In this document: positions 57,454 through 64,000 of the stretch, piece by piece
How positions within the stretch are numbered: the stretch's first letter is position 1
How the letters are laid out: each line of letters starts with the position of its first letter
Source: Microcaldota archaeon
Lineage (GTDB): Archaea; Micrarchaeota; Micrarchaeia; Micrarchaeales; Micrarchaeaceae
Direction: 5' to 3'
DNA: 64,000 nucleotides
Assembly: GCA_021798935.1 (NCBI GenBank)
Contig: JAJZBL010000005.1
Location: forward strand, 1 to 64,000
Program-made: the position numbers and the translations under genes
The notes under the pieces: generated by a model
The model's database searches: none
What the model was told of the DNA's origin: nothing
Seen by the model: only the letters and a program-made list of their open reading frames with translations

Positions 57454-58014
57454 TCATTTTATAAATTTTAAAAATTCAATTGCTATCTTATCCTTGACCG
57501 AATCTAATATATCATTCAAGGTTTCATCTATGCCCATTGATCCATCCTTTGATAATGCCCTTATCCCGCCAGATATTGATTCATCTACCTTAATTTTGGA
57601 CGTTTTTGGAGCTTTTATAAGATCCTTATCTCTGGGATTTACTATTATAGTTGTTCCAGAACCTAATTCCTTAAGTGCCTCTTTGACTAAAGATCCTAAA
57701 ATATCTTTGTATGCATCTGTTTTGCAGAAATCGCTAAAATTATCCTGTATTGTCTTAAATCCTTCGTTAAGTTTTTCTTCAAGTGCTTTGTTGTAAATAG
57801 ACCTGGAATCTATATTTGCCTTTGAATCTGATTGCGATTTTATCTGCTGCAGTTCAATTTTTAACTTTGCTTCCATCTGCGATTGATAATCGCTTATTGT
57901 TTTTGATTTTTCTGTATTTATCTGCTGTATCTTCGATTCTGCATCAGAGTTAGCTTTTTCTATCTCTGCATTTGCGTTCTCTTTTATCTTACTGATAATA
58001 TCTTCCATTGCCAT
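57454..58014 (-). CDS. atpE: A-type ATP synthase subunit E (peripheral stalk)
   Basis: A 186-residue protein with an N-terminal long helix (MEDIISKIKENANAEIEKAN, then SDAESKIQQINTEKSKTISD...) for pairing with subunit H, and a C-terminal globular domain (DPRDKDLIKAPKTSKIKVDE, SGGIRALSKDGSMGIDETLN). It belongs to the peripheral stalk. It follows K by about 35 bp and precedes C by 4 bp. Confidence 0.92.
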   Translation of the reverse strand: MAMEDIISKIKENANAEIEKANSDAESKIQQINTEKSKTISDYQSQMEAKLKIELQQIKSQSDSKANIDSRSIYNKALEEKLNEGFKTIQDNFSDFCKTDAYKDILGSLVKEALKELGSGTTIIVNPRDKDLIKAPKTSKIKVDESISGGIRALSKDGSMGIDETLNDILDSVKDKIAIEFLKFIK

Positions 58015-58048
58015 TTAAGCACCGCTTCCATTACACAGATACTTCTGC

Positions 58049-58270
58049 TTAAAGTATCTGCAATAGTAGTATTAATCCCAACACGAATCCAATTATCCAG
58101 AGAGTTTCTGGTATTACGAAGAAGAAAAGCACCTGACCAAATTTTTCAGGTTTCTCTGCAATAACTCCCATTCCTGATGCACCTATCCCCTGCTGGGCTA
58201 TTCCAGTTCCAATTAAACCTCCTGCAAATACAATCGAAGCTGCAATTTCAACTAATGCGCTAACTACCAT
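58049..58270 (-). CDS. atpK: A-type ATP synthase subunit K (proteolipid, c ring)
   Basis: A 73-residue two-helix hairpin. Helix 1 has the Gly-rich packing pattern (FAGGLIGTGIAQQGIGASGMG), loop AEKPEKFG, helix 2 carries the ion-binding Glu E55 in FFVIPETLWIIGFVLGLILL. The single-hairpin, one-Glu form predicts a ring of one binding site per subunit. First gene of the operon; a GGTG element precedes the ATG. Confidence 0.93.
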   Translation of the reverse strand: MVVSALVEIAASIVFAGGLIGTGIAQQGIGASGMGVIAEKPEKFGQVLFFFVIPETLWIIGFVLGLILLLQIL

Positions 58271-58340
58271 CTATTTCACCAATACATTTCAAATCAGTAG
58301 TACAAAAATTTGTTTTGTATAGTAATATTTGAAAAAGGAA

Positions 58341-58350
58341 GGTATAAATA
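58341..58350 (-). promoter_or_regulatory. Possible TATA element of the ATP synthase operon
   Basis: On the minus strand this reads TATTTATACC, a TATA-box-like word about 75 nt upstream of the subunit K start, the only gene start needed by the operon. That spacing leaves about a 50-nt leader containing a GGTG site near the ATG. On the plus strand the same word reads TATAAATA and may serve the divergent RNase HI gene instead. Confidence 0.3.
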
Positions 58351-58431
58351 GGTATCGTGGCACATAATCTCGCTTACAGATCGCATATATAATTTTAGAT
58401 TTTTGCTTTGCCAAATATAAAAGTGGTATTT

Positions 58432-58866
58432 TTGAACATCTCAATTTGCACCGATGGAGCTTCACGTGGAAATCCGGGGGATAGTGCTTCCGGTTTCCAA
58501 ATCTACGATGAATCAGGAAAGGTTATAGCAAAAAAGGAAATTTACAATGGAATAAAGACAAATAATTATGCTGAATATAATGCTATTATAAATGCACTGT
58601 TATGGTGTATTGACAATACCGATTTTAGCAATACCGAAATTACATTATACTCCGATAGCAAACTTGTTGTAAGCCAGATAAATGGATTATACAAAATTAA
58701 ATCTCCGGAAATGATGGAACTTAACATTAAAGTCAAAAATCTGGTAAAAAAGCTTAAATCAGTAAAATTTATCAATAAGCCCCGTGAATTTGAGTGCATT
58801 GCAAAAGTAGACCATGCTATAAATCTTTTTCTAGACAAAATTGAATTAGACAAAAAGAACAGATAA
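58432..58866 (+). CDS. rnhA: Ribonuclease HI
   Basis: About 144 residues from a TTG at 58432; GTG 58423 or TTG 58408 would add 3 or 8 residues. No ATG precedes the fold. Numbered from TTG 58408, the active site is D16 (ICTDGASRGNPG), E56 (NNYAEYNAI), D83 (LYSDSKLVVSQING) and D135 (AKVDHAINL). It cleaves the RNA strand of RNA-DNA hybrids, for example R-loops or primers. Divergent from the ATP synthase operon. Confidence 0.88.
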   Translation: MNISICTDGASRGNPGDSASGFQIYDESGKVIAKKEIYNGIKTNNYAEYNAIINALLWCIDNTDFSNTEITLYSDSKLVVSQINGLYKIKSPEMMELNIKVKNLVKKLKSVKFINKPREFECIAKVDHAINLFLDKIELDKKNR

Positions 58867-58887
58867 GAATGATGAGGAAGAATTAAT

Positions 58888-59304
58888 ATGGCCCATACAG
58901 CAGTTGCAAAGAAGCACATAGTCCCTAAGCACGTAGTTGTAAATGTAATATCGCTTATAGTCGAAGTTCTCCTTCTTATAGGGTTAGTTGCCGTCCTTAT
59001 AAACGCGGCGGAGCAGATAATACAGGCATTTAGAATAGACATGTTCAGTGTCGTTGAGATAACACTGGAAAATGCACTGCTTCTGGTGGTATTTATCGAA
59101 TTATATCTGAGCATGGTAGATTTCTTCGATGGAAACGGAAGGAGCACAACTTATATTATAGATGCAACCTTATCATTTGTACTAAGAGAAGTGATAATAA
59201 TAATCCTTGAATCTGGATTGGTATTCAGCAGCATTGTAGCATTGGCGGTCATAATAGGAGCATTAGCTTTTGCACGATTTATGGTAACCTATAAGGATAA
59301 GTAG
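58888..59304 (+). CDS. PsiE-like small membrane protein
   Basis: A 138-residue protein with four hydrophobic helices (VNVISLIVEVLLLIGLVAVL, ITLENALLLVVFIELYLSMV, REVIIIILESGLVFSSIVAL, AVIIGALAFARFMVTY). The order LEN...ELY...VREVIIIILE fits the PsiE family of phosphate-starvation-linked membrane proteins, function unclear. It starts 21 bp after the RNase HI stop. Its last codons and 3' flank are duplicated 1.4 kb downstream (see repeats). Confidence 0.75.
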   Translation: MAHTAVAKKHIVPKHVVVNVISLIVEVLLLIGLVAVLINAAEQIIQAFRIDMFSVVEITLENALLLVVFIELYLSMVDFFDGNGRSTTYIIDATLSFVLREVIIIILESGLVFSSIVALAVIIGALAFARFMVTYKDK

Positions 59305-59363
59305 TTTTCATTGTATATGAATCCACAGCTAAGATCTTTAGGGGTTTGATTTATCTTCGATAT
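59272..59363 (+). repeat. Direct repeat copy 1, at the 3' end of the PsiE-like gene
   Basis: About 92 bp covering the last 11 codons of the PsiE-like gene (ARFMVTYKDK, stop) and its 3' flank. It is repeated imperfectly at 60,691-60,782 in the same orientation. The first 50 bp are nearly identical; the rest keeps a recognisable order ending in TTTATCTT.GATAT. The intact copy is this one, since it is joined to the rest of the gene. Confidence 0.75.
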
Positions 59364-59502
59364 CGGTTAAATCAATAGAGATTATTTACAGTACCAAAGA
59401 AAACAACAGATAGCATATGAAAGAAAGAATTGATGTAAGCATAGTCGATTAAGCAGAGAAAAAATACTTGCTATAGGCAAAAGGTAAAATTATCAATCTT
59501 TG

Positions 59503-60522
59503 TTATCGTTTATTGTTTATAATTCTTTTTAAGTTCAATACTTTTGTTTTCTCGTCTGTGTTCTCATAGACATAAGTTGTAAATCCGTTTTCGTTTTTCT
59601 CTATAAAAACTATATCGTCTGGAGTAATCCTAAGCCCATTTATGCTGAAAAATTTTAATCCTACTATCATCATCGTACTTCCAACATCTATGTTGTCGTT
59701 CTCTAAAAATGAATTTAATATTGGCTGGGGATTCTCAGGAGAATGAATATATCGTCTCGTGTATAAAGCGTCATCTGCATCGTAATAATAAGTGTCAATC
59801 ACATTGGAAGCATGTATAAAAACCTTTTTCTTTTCATTTATCCCTGTTCTCAAGAAATTAGACAACGTATTTTCATATGCAACTGCATATAGTGGAAACA
59901 GATCTTTAGATTCGCTGATTTGATAAAGTGAAAGATCTTTACGCTTTTTGTATACCGATATTTGATACTTATCTAATTCGTTGAATTGCATAGCCAATAG
60001 CATGTTATAAACTATTTGCCTTGGATTTATATCGACAAAGTTAACTTCTATTTTTGGGTTTTCTTGGGTTATGTGATTTAACAATTGAAGGTGATTTGTA
60101 AATCCTCCCATAACTCCAACATATAAGTCTTTATCTTTCGCTAACTCGTATATGTGATTTTTGGTGTTCTCATTATAGACCTCGTTTGAAAGGCTATAAA
60201 CATATTTGTTATCAGAGGAATCGTAATTTTTTCGCTGTTTCTTGTTTGATAAATGGGCTTCCATTTTTATCTTTCCATCTATTTTAATTGTCTCGTTTTC
60301 GAAATGTTTAGTTAGTCGTGAAATGGTGTATAAAAAGCTATCGAGTTGTTGTTCTTGCCTGCGCCCTTCGCTTTCCCATATTTTTATTGGATTATCTGTC
60401 CTTGATAAGCCTCTTAAGAATTGTCTATATTCAAATTTTTCCATTGAACTACGTGTGAGAGGTCGGAATCGTTTATTTTTTTTAGTCTGTTTTTTAATGT
60501 AATCTTCTAATTCTATGGTCAT
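59503..60522 (-). CDS. Methyltransferase-like protein of unknown specificity
   Basis: A 339-residue protein. Residues about 132-180 form a Rossmann-like start: LYVGVMGGFTNHLQLLNHI (Gly-rich loop) and, one strand on, VNFVDINPRQIVYN with the conserved Asp that would hold SAM ribose. The N-terminal 110 residues are basic and helical. The C-terminal part has IHASNVIDTYY and a PENPQPIL stretch. The DINPxQ pattern is similar to BtaA/DUF3419-type and other SAM enzymes, but identity is unsettled. It is bracketed by the two direct repeats and is thus probably an inserted gene. Confidence 0.5.
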   Translation of the reverse strand: MTIELEDYIKKQTKKNKRFRPLTRSSMEKFEYRQFLRGLSRTDNPIKIWESEGRRQEQQLDSFLYTISRLTKHFENETIKIDGKIKMEAHLSNKKQRKNYDSSDNKYVYSLSNEVYNENTKNHIYELAKDKDLYVGVMGGFTNHLQLLNHITQENPKIEVNFVDINPRQIVYNMLLAMQFNELDKYQISVYKKRKDLSLYQISESKDLFPLYAVAYENTLSNFLRTGINEKKKVFIHASNVIDTYYYDADDALYTRRYIHSPENPQPILNSFLENDNIDVGSTMMIVGLKFFSINGLRITPDDIVFIEKNENGFTTYVYENTDEKTKVLNLKRIINNKR

Positions 60523-60690
60523 CTTATCTTAATTACTGGGGGGATAGGATATATTTAAGTCTTTTGCTAACTGCATTTAAACTTAAGATATATTTTATAG
60601 TTGTGGTAATATCATAATATACGATAGGTTTAATGCTAAAAAGAAGCTTTAAAAATGCTGAGATTGGTAGCATGCTCTTTGCGTAAGTTT

Positions 60691-60782
60691 GCATGATTTA
60701 TGGTAACCTATAAGAATAAGTAGTTTTTATTGCAGGTGGGTCCGCAGTTCAAGGCACTAAAAGTTTAATTTATCTTAGATAT
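60691..60782 (+). repeat. Direct repeat copy 2, a remnant of the PsiE-gene 3' end
   Basis: Matches 59,272-59,363: GATTTATGGTAACCTATAAG is identical in both copies, then AATAAGTAGTTTT.ATTG, then CCGCAG/CCACAG and TTTATCTT.GATAT. The coding part upstream is lost after a few codons, so this copy is a non-functional tail. It lies between the methyltransferase-like gene and the 3' end of the PUA-HNH gene. Confidence 0.75.
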
Positions 60783-60814
60783 TAATTTTAATTTTTTATA
60801 TTAATTTATATAAA

Positions 60815-61732
60815 TTATTTATGATTTAAAAATATGTGCCTATGCCACTCAAAAAATTCACTAGAAAAATCTTGGTGTAAATCTGCCGCTGACAACTTTT
60901 TATTACTTAAAAATTCAACCTCTTCTTTTAGTCGTTTAGATTGTGATTTCTTTAGTCTTCCTGAGATCATAATAGAGCCGTCTTTATTTATAGATATAAG
61001 TTCTTTATCGAACATAGAGTCGTGTAGACTACACAATAGTAGGGTATTTTTTACTTTGCCTGCATCCTCTTTAAACTTACTAACTGGCTTTATATGTGAT
61101 ACAACAAGTAGGTCATTATCATCAATGCCACATAAAACACATTTGTTGCTATAAAATTCAAGTACCTTCTTCCTAAGTTGCTGCTGAAAAATTCTAGAGT
61201 TTACAAGAGATTTGGTAAATTTAGGATCGACACTTTGAGGTTCTAAATCTACTTGCTGATTGGCAATACCTATGATCTGAAATATTTTGTTTACTTCACT
61301 TTCTCCTATTTTTACATAAGTTTGCATACCCCTATGATTTATTTCTTCAAGTGGTATGGGATCTCTGAACACGACTAAATTATCTAAAATTATGTAACTT
61401 ATTTTTGTATTTTCATTTATATTTTCTAATCTTAAAGTACTTTTTGCCTTTTCCATTAATTTGTCAAAACTATCTACACCATTTTTGGGGCCAAATTGGT
61501 TCCAAGCTTCTCTAAGTGTCTTATTATGTTCAATGCCTAGATAATCGGCAAATCCAACAATTTTTTGATCACTTGTTTTAAAAAAGAATGGACTATCGTC
61601 ATCTATTTTTAGATTCGTAGACCTTTTAGTCCAAAAATTCACCTGATTTAATAAATTATTTTCTATTAGGTATTTGAACCAATCTTTATCCGTGTGATAT
61701 ATAACTCCACATACCATTTTATCACATTTCAT
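60815..61732 (-). CDS. PUA-HNH endonuclease, probably modification-dependent
   Basis: About 305 residues from ATG 61732; a longer frame starts at 61783 and a shorter ATG at 61717. N-terminal domain (about 5-150) resembles a PUA/EVE-like fold: CGVIYHTDKDWFKYL, VNFWTKRS, PFFFKTSDQKIVGFADYLGI, TLREAWNQFGPKNG and YIILDNLVVF. C-terminal domain is an HNH nuclease: a C198-x2-C201 pair, H213 in SHIKPVSKF, N229 and H237 in KNTLLLCSLHDSMFDKELIS. PUA-HNH enzymes cut DNA carrying modified cytosine, so this is likely a restriction enzyme against modified phage DNA. It overlaps the upstream MazG-like gene. Confidence 0.75.
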   Translation of the reverse strand: MKCDKMVCGVIYHTDKDWFKYLIENNLLNQVNFWTKRSTNLKIDDDSPFFFKTSDQKIVGFADYLGIEHNKTLREAWNQFGPKNGVDSFDKLMEKAKSTLRLENINENTKISYIILDNLVVFRDPIPLEEINHRGMQTYVKIGESEVNKIFQIIGIANQQVDLEPQSVDPKFTKSLVNSRIFQQQLRKKVLEFYSNKCVLCGIDDNDLLVVSHIKPVSKFKEDAGKVKNTLLLCSLHDSMFDKELISINKDGSIMISGRLKKSQSKRLKEEVEFLSNKKLSAADLHQDFSSEFFEWHRHIFLNHK

Positions 61733-62087
61733 TATACTTTTTGTTTGATCCCTTCGCCTTTGAAATAGGATATTTTTCTTCATTTTTCTTTATTTTATTT
61801 TGAAGCTCATCTGATAAGTCAAAATCATTCATTTGTGCAAACCTAATAACAAAATAAAAAACATCAGCTAATTCTTCCCCTATTACCTCTCTTTTCTTTG
61901 TATCTTTCATCATCTTCTTGATTTCATGTTCATTCTTAAACCTAAAAAGATCAAGAAGTTCATTTGCTTCGGTAGAAATTCCTATAGCTAAATCTTTTGG
62001 ATTATGAAATTTATCCCAATCTCTGTCTTTGCAGAACTTTTTAACTTTATATTTCAAATCATTAATTGTTGTTATATTATCATCCAT
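61722..62087 (-). CDS. MazG/dCTPase-like nucleotide pyrophosphohydrolase
   Basis: About 121 residues from ATG 62087 (a GTG 4 codons upstream is possible). All-alpha NTP-PPase of the RS21-C6/dCTPase-like group: FCKDRDWDKFHNPKDLAIGI, the metal motif E40-x2-E43 in STEANELLDLF, and E72-x2-D75 in GEELADVFYFVIRFA. Relatives remove dCTP and modified dCTPs. It shares 11 bp with the PUA-HNH nuclease start, so the two are translationally coupled. Confidence 0.8.
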   Translation of the reverse strand: MDDNITTINDLKYKVKKFCKDRDWDKFHNPKDLAIGISTEANELLDLFRFKNEHEIKKMMKDTKKREVIGEELADVFYFVIRFAQMNDFDLSDELQNKIKKNEEKYPISKAKGSNKKYNEM

Positions 62088-62380
62088 ATACCCACACACT
62101 TTAATGATACCATTTTAGTAAATTCTATCGTTTTCTTTTCTTTTTATATTATAATATAAATATGTATCTTATTGCTATTATAATACTACCAAGGTATTTT
62201 TATAACCCTATTCCTAAAATTATATACAAAATTTAACTCTCTCCGAGATTTTGATTTTTTCACATTGGCAAACACACAATAAGGTCTATTGTATAAAATT
62301 TAGTTGCTTTGGTTTAAGACTACCGCAGTAGACTCTAAGTCTTATCTGGTTACTATTAAAGCGTCCTTTTGCCTAAAATT
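62088..62380. other. Intergenic stretch with an inverted repeat
   Basis: About 290 bp, mostly AT-rich. It contains a 7-bp inverted repeat (TAAGACT 62315-62321, AGTCTTA 62338-62344) enclosing a smaller CTAC/GTAG hairpin, which may end the PUA-HNH leader or be an RNA fold. No gene recognised. Confidence 0.35.
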
Positions 62381-62560
62381 TTAAGAGAAGAAACAGGACA
62401 ATAGAGGTTTTTTAAATATAACTGGCTTGATGCTGTTTGCATGCATAAAATTTAATAAGTAGTTTACTGTCTTTTTATTAGTGCTAGCTATTGTTTTATT
62501 CTCTGATATGCAATCTAGTAAAGAAGCAGTCTTTTGCGTTACATAGTCATCGTAAAGCAT
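62381..62560 (-). pseudogene. Possible N-terminal remnant of a tyrosine recombinase (integrase)
   Basis: A 59-codon frame from ATG 62560 to TAA 62381-62383, reading YDDYVTQKTASLLDCISENK, then TIASTNKKTVNYLLNFMHANSIKPV. The spacing (a helix, then ENK or NKKT followed by a helix ending in a short turn and SIKP) resembles the SAM-like core-binding domain of archaeal Xer/phage integrases. The catalytic domain is absent; after SIKPV the frame becomes unlike integrase and stops. It lies 76 bp downstream of the 3' end of tRNA-Val, the typical site for an integrase gene or its fragment. Identification by pattern only. Confidence 0.4.
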
Positions 62561-62636
62561 ATTTTATTTATCCTAGTATAGTATTTAGTACCTTCTACGA
62601 GGAAAATCGAACAGGGTTTCCTTGAAAACTGAAAAA

Positions 62637-62708
62637 TGGGCCCGCGGAGGATCGGACTCCGGATCTTTACCTTGTGAAGGTAACGTCTTACCACTGGACT
62701 ACGAGCCC
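62637..62708 (-). tRNA. tRNA-Val (CAC)
   Basis: A full 72-nt cloverleaf: acceptor GGGCTCG / CGGGCCC plus discriminator A, D arm GTC...GAC with the AGTGGTAA loop, anticodon arm TTACC-TTCACAA-GGTAA giving CAC, variable loop AGATC, T arm CGGAG-TCCGATC-CTCCG. No CCA is encoded; a T-run follows. Position 55 in the T loop is C rather than the near-universal T (see findings). The 3' end points towards the possible integrase remnant. Confidence 0.93.
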
Positions 62709-62712
62709 CTTT

Positions 62713-63174
62713 TTATTGATTAAGCTCAAAATACTCTTTAAATTTTTCGGTTGTCTTCAATTTCTTTGTCCTTCCAAATTTTGAGGATTCTATAAAAGAC
62801 TTTTCTAGAATCTCCTTTATATAACCATAGGATGATGGCCCGAATATATTGACTATCTTGTTCTGCAGTATCGGCTCATTCTTGCTGATGTAAGCTAAAA
62901 TTCTAAGAGCGCCTTTTGAAAGATCAGGCTTTGCTGCTAGGGATGAAACTTTCTCCATGTATGGAGATTTCAATGTCAACAGGTACTTTTTGTCGAGTTC
63001 TTCTATCTTTATGGCTGTATCCCTGTTTGCATAGTCATCTATAAGATCTTGAAGTATCTTTTGGACATACCCTATTGAACTTATATTGACAACTTTTGAA
63101 AGTTCATCAATAGAGAGAGGCTCCGCTGATATAAAGAGTGCGGCTTCAATCAGCTTCCTTGTGTCAGAATCCAA
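62713..63174 (-). CDS. scpB: Segregation and condensation protein ScpB
   Basis: A 153-residue winged-helix dimer subunit. N-terminal LIEAALFISAEPLSIDELSKVVNI, middle YVQKILQDLIDDYANRDTAIKIEEL and a second wing RILAYISKNEPILQNKIVNIFG with YGYIKEIL. It starts with TTG 63174, 13 bp after ScpA, no ATG being in reach. With ScpA and Smc it forms a condensin complex. The stop is 5 bp from the tRNA-Val gene. Confidence 0.9.
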   Translation of the reverse strand: MDSDTRKLIEAALFISAEPLSIDELSKVVNISSIGYVQKILQDLIDDYANRDTAIKIEELDKKYLLTLKSPYMEKVSSLAAKPDLSKGALRILAYISKNEPILQNKIVNIFGPSSYGYIKEILEKSFIESSKFGRTKKLKTTEKFKEYFELNQ

Positions 63175-63187
63175 TGAACTAATTTAA

Positions 63188-63913
63188 TCACCCTTTTTTG
63201 TTTTCATTTAGCTTTATCATTATATCGCCAAAAAACTCTTCCTGCGATATCAAAACTTTATGGTATTTTGCCAAGAACAGCAATGGAACAAACAAATCTA
63301 GCAGTATCTTGCTATTGTCGCCTAAGTTTCTTGAGAGGTTGCTGAACAAGGCAATTCCATATCCATCAGAATTTTCTTTAATCAATTGGTATGCATAATC
63401 AATCTTCTTGTCTATGTCGCTTCTATCAACTTTGAAATCAAGGGTTATGTTAGATTCCTTTAGGATCTCTTCTCTTTTTATTTCCTTCTTGATTGATTGG
63501 TCTAATGCCTGCATCAATTCCTCAAGTGTTATCCTCCTTGATGGGGCAGATCTTACCCTGAATACCAAAGGATCCAGATTTGGCCTTTCGACATATATAT
63601 TGTCAGATTCGTTTTCATCAGGATTGCTCACTTCTTCGACACTTGTATCTGCTATAGATATTGTATCGCTTTTTATCCTGAGTAGTACGGATGCAGCAAG
63701 CACCATGTTCGCTGGTATTATTAGATTGAGCATTTTTATATTTTTTATAGTCTCTGTGTATTTTTCCACTATCTCAGATATATTTATATTCCAAGGGTCT
63801 AATTTGTTTGTTTCAACTAAATGTATCAGCAACTCTTTCCAAGTTGCGTTTTTTATAAATTCCTCTAAATTGAAGCCCTCTGCAACGATAGCTTCCTCCT
63901 CGATTAGGGTCAT
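63188..63913 (-). CDS. scpA: Segregation and condensation protein ScpA (kleisin)
   Basis: A 241-residue kleisin. N-terminal helices FNLEEFIKNATWKELLIHLV, DPWNINISEIVEKYTETIKN and VLAASVLLRIKSDTIS match the ScpA smc-binding end. A variable acidic middle follows, then a C-terminal winged helix (GIALFSNLSRNLGDNSKILLDLFVPLLFLAKYHKV) for binding the other Smc head. ATG 63913. It heads the ScpA-ScpB operon at the window edge. Confidence 0.9.
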   Translation of the reverse strand: MTLIEEEAIVAEGFNLEEFIKNATWKELLIHLVETNKLDPWNINISEIVEKYTETIKNIKMLNLIIPANMVLAASVLLRIKSDTISIADTSVEEVSNPDENESDNIYVERPNLDPLVFRVRSAPSRRITLEELMQALDQSIKKEIKREEILKESNITLDFKVDRSDIDKKIDYAYQLIKENSDGYGIALFSNLSRNLGDNSKILLDLFVPLLFLAKYHKVLISQEEFFGDIMIKLNENKKG

Positions 63914-64000
63914 GGAATCACGAACTGGTCATTTGTAATTGTTAGCAATTATATTTAAGTTATATCCTAAAATGTGAATTTTTTTGGTTCTTATTATTTT

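Noticed and set aside
60736..60750. TGGGTCCGCAG near repeat copy 2 resembles the tRNA-Val 3' end (TGGGCCCGCGG on the plus strand).
   Set aside because: Only about 11 bases with two mismatches; too short to call an attachment site.
62315..62344. Inverted repeat as a small structured RNA or site-specific recombination site.
   Set aside because: A single short stem with a partly palindromic inner part; not enough to name a function beyond a possible transcript end.
1..64000. CRISPR arrays or cas genes.
   Set aside because: No regularly spaced direct repeats and no Cas motifs were seen.

Overview
The window is archaeal. It carries a complete A-type ATP synthase operon, aIF2-gamma next to ribosomal protein S6e, Spt5 next to L11, geranylgeranylglyceryl phosphate synthase, an RqcH/NEMF-type protein, ScpA/ScpB, and an M1 aminopeptidase of the tricorn-factor F2/F3 type. 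Low GC, very short intergenic gaps, frequent TTG/GTG starts, start-stop overlaps and many lineage-specific helical proteins suggest a small-genome DPANN archaeon of the ARMAN/Micrarchaeota kind. The tricorn-factor homologue and several drug-type MFS pumps would fit an acidic community shared with Thermoplasmatales. The organism assignment is inference.

Layout. Positions 1 to about 14,200 form an AT-rich, gene-sparse accessory region: an AlbA_2 (Schlafen-like) protein, a decapitated GNAT protein overlapping an ASCH protein, a DUF488 protein, an Mrr-like nuclease, a ribbon-helix-helix protein, a Fic relic and a decayed reading frame, with a HIT protein and a PEP-synthase-like protein between them. 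From 14.3 to 34.6 kb there are transporters (three MFS, one APC), a SufS-type cysteine desulfurase, a tandem pair of HExxH-like proteins, an MTH1-like Nudix hydrolase, parvulin and FKBP isomerases, a DUF2070 membrane protein with a dolichol/phytol-kinase-like partner, and the M1 aminopeptidase. From 34.6 to 49.7 kb lies conserved information-processing and lipid machinery: glycosyltransferase, aIF2-gamma, S6e, a short RqcH, GGGP synthase with an SDR enzyme and a proline-dehydrogenase-fold protein, a DNA glycosylase and rhodanese downstream of Spt5-L11, a HAD nucleotidase, a CDGSH protein, agmatinase and UMP kinase.

From 58,270 down to 49,722 the minus strand holds the ATP synthase operon in the order K-E-C-F-A-B-D-(78-residue membrane protein)-H-I. 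The extra small gene is translationally locked between D and H.

From 58.4 to 62.7 kb there is a second accessory segment next to a tRNA-Val(CAC) gene. It has an RNase HI, a PsiE-like protein whose 3' end is duplicated on the far side of a methyltransferase-like gene, and a MazG/dCTPase-like pyrophosphatase overlapping a PUA-HNH endonuclease. A possible integrase remnant abuts the tRNA 3' end. ScpB and ScpA close the window.

The best candidate for an undescribed system is the coupled dCTPase-like pyrophosphatase plus PUA-HNH nuclease. It could act at both the nucleotide pool and the DNA level against modified-cytosine phage genomes. This is a hypothesis from gene content and overlap only.
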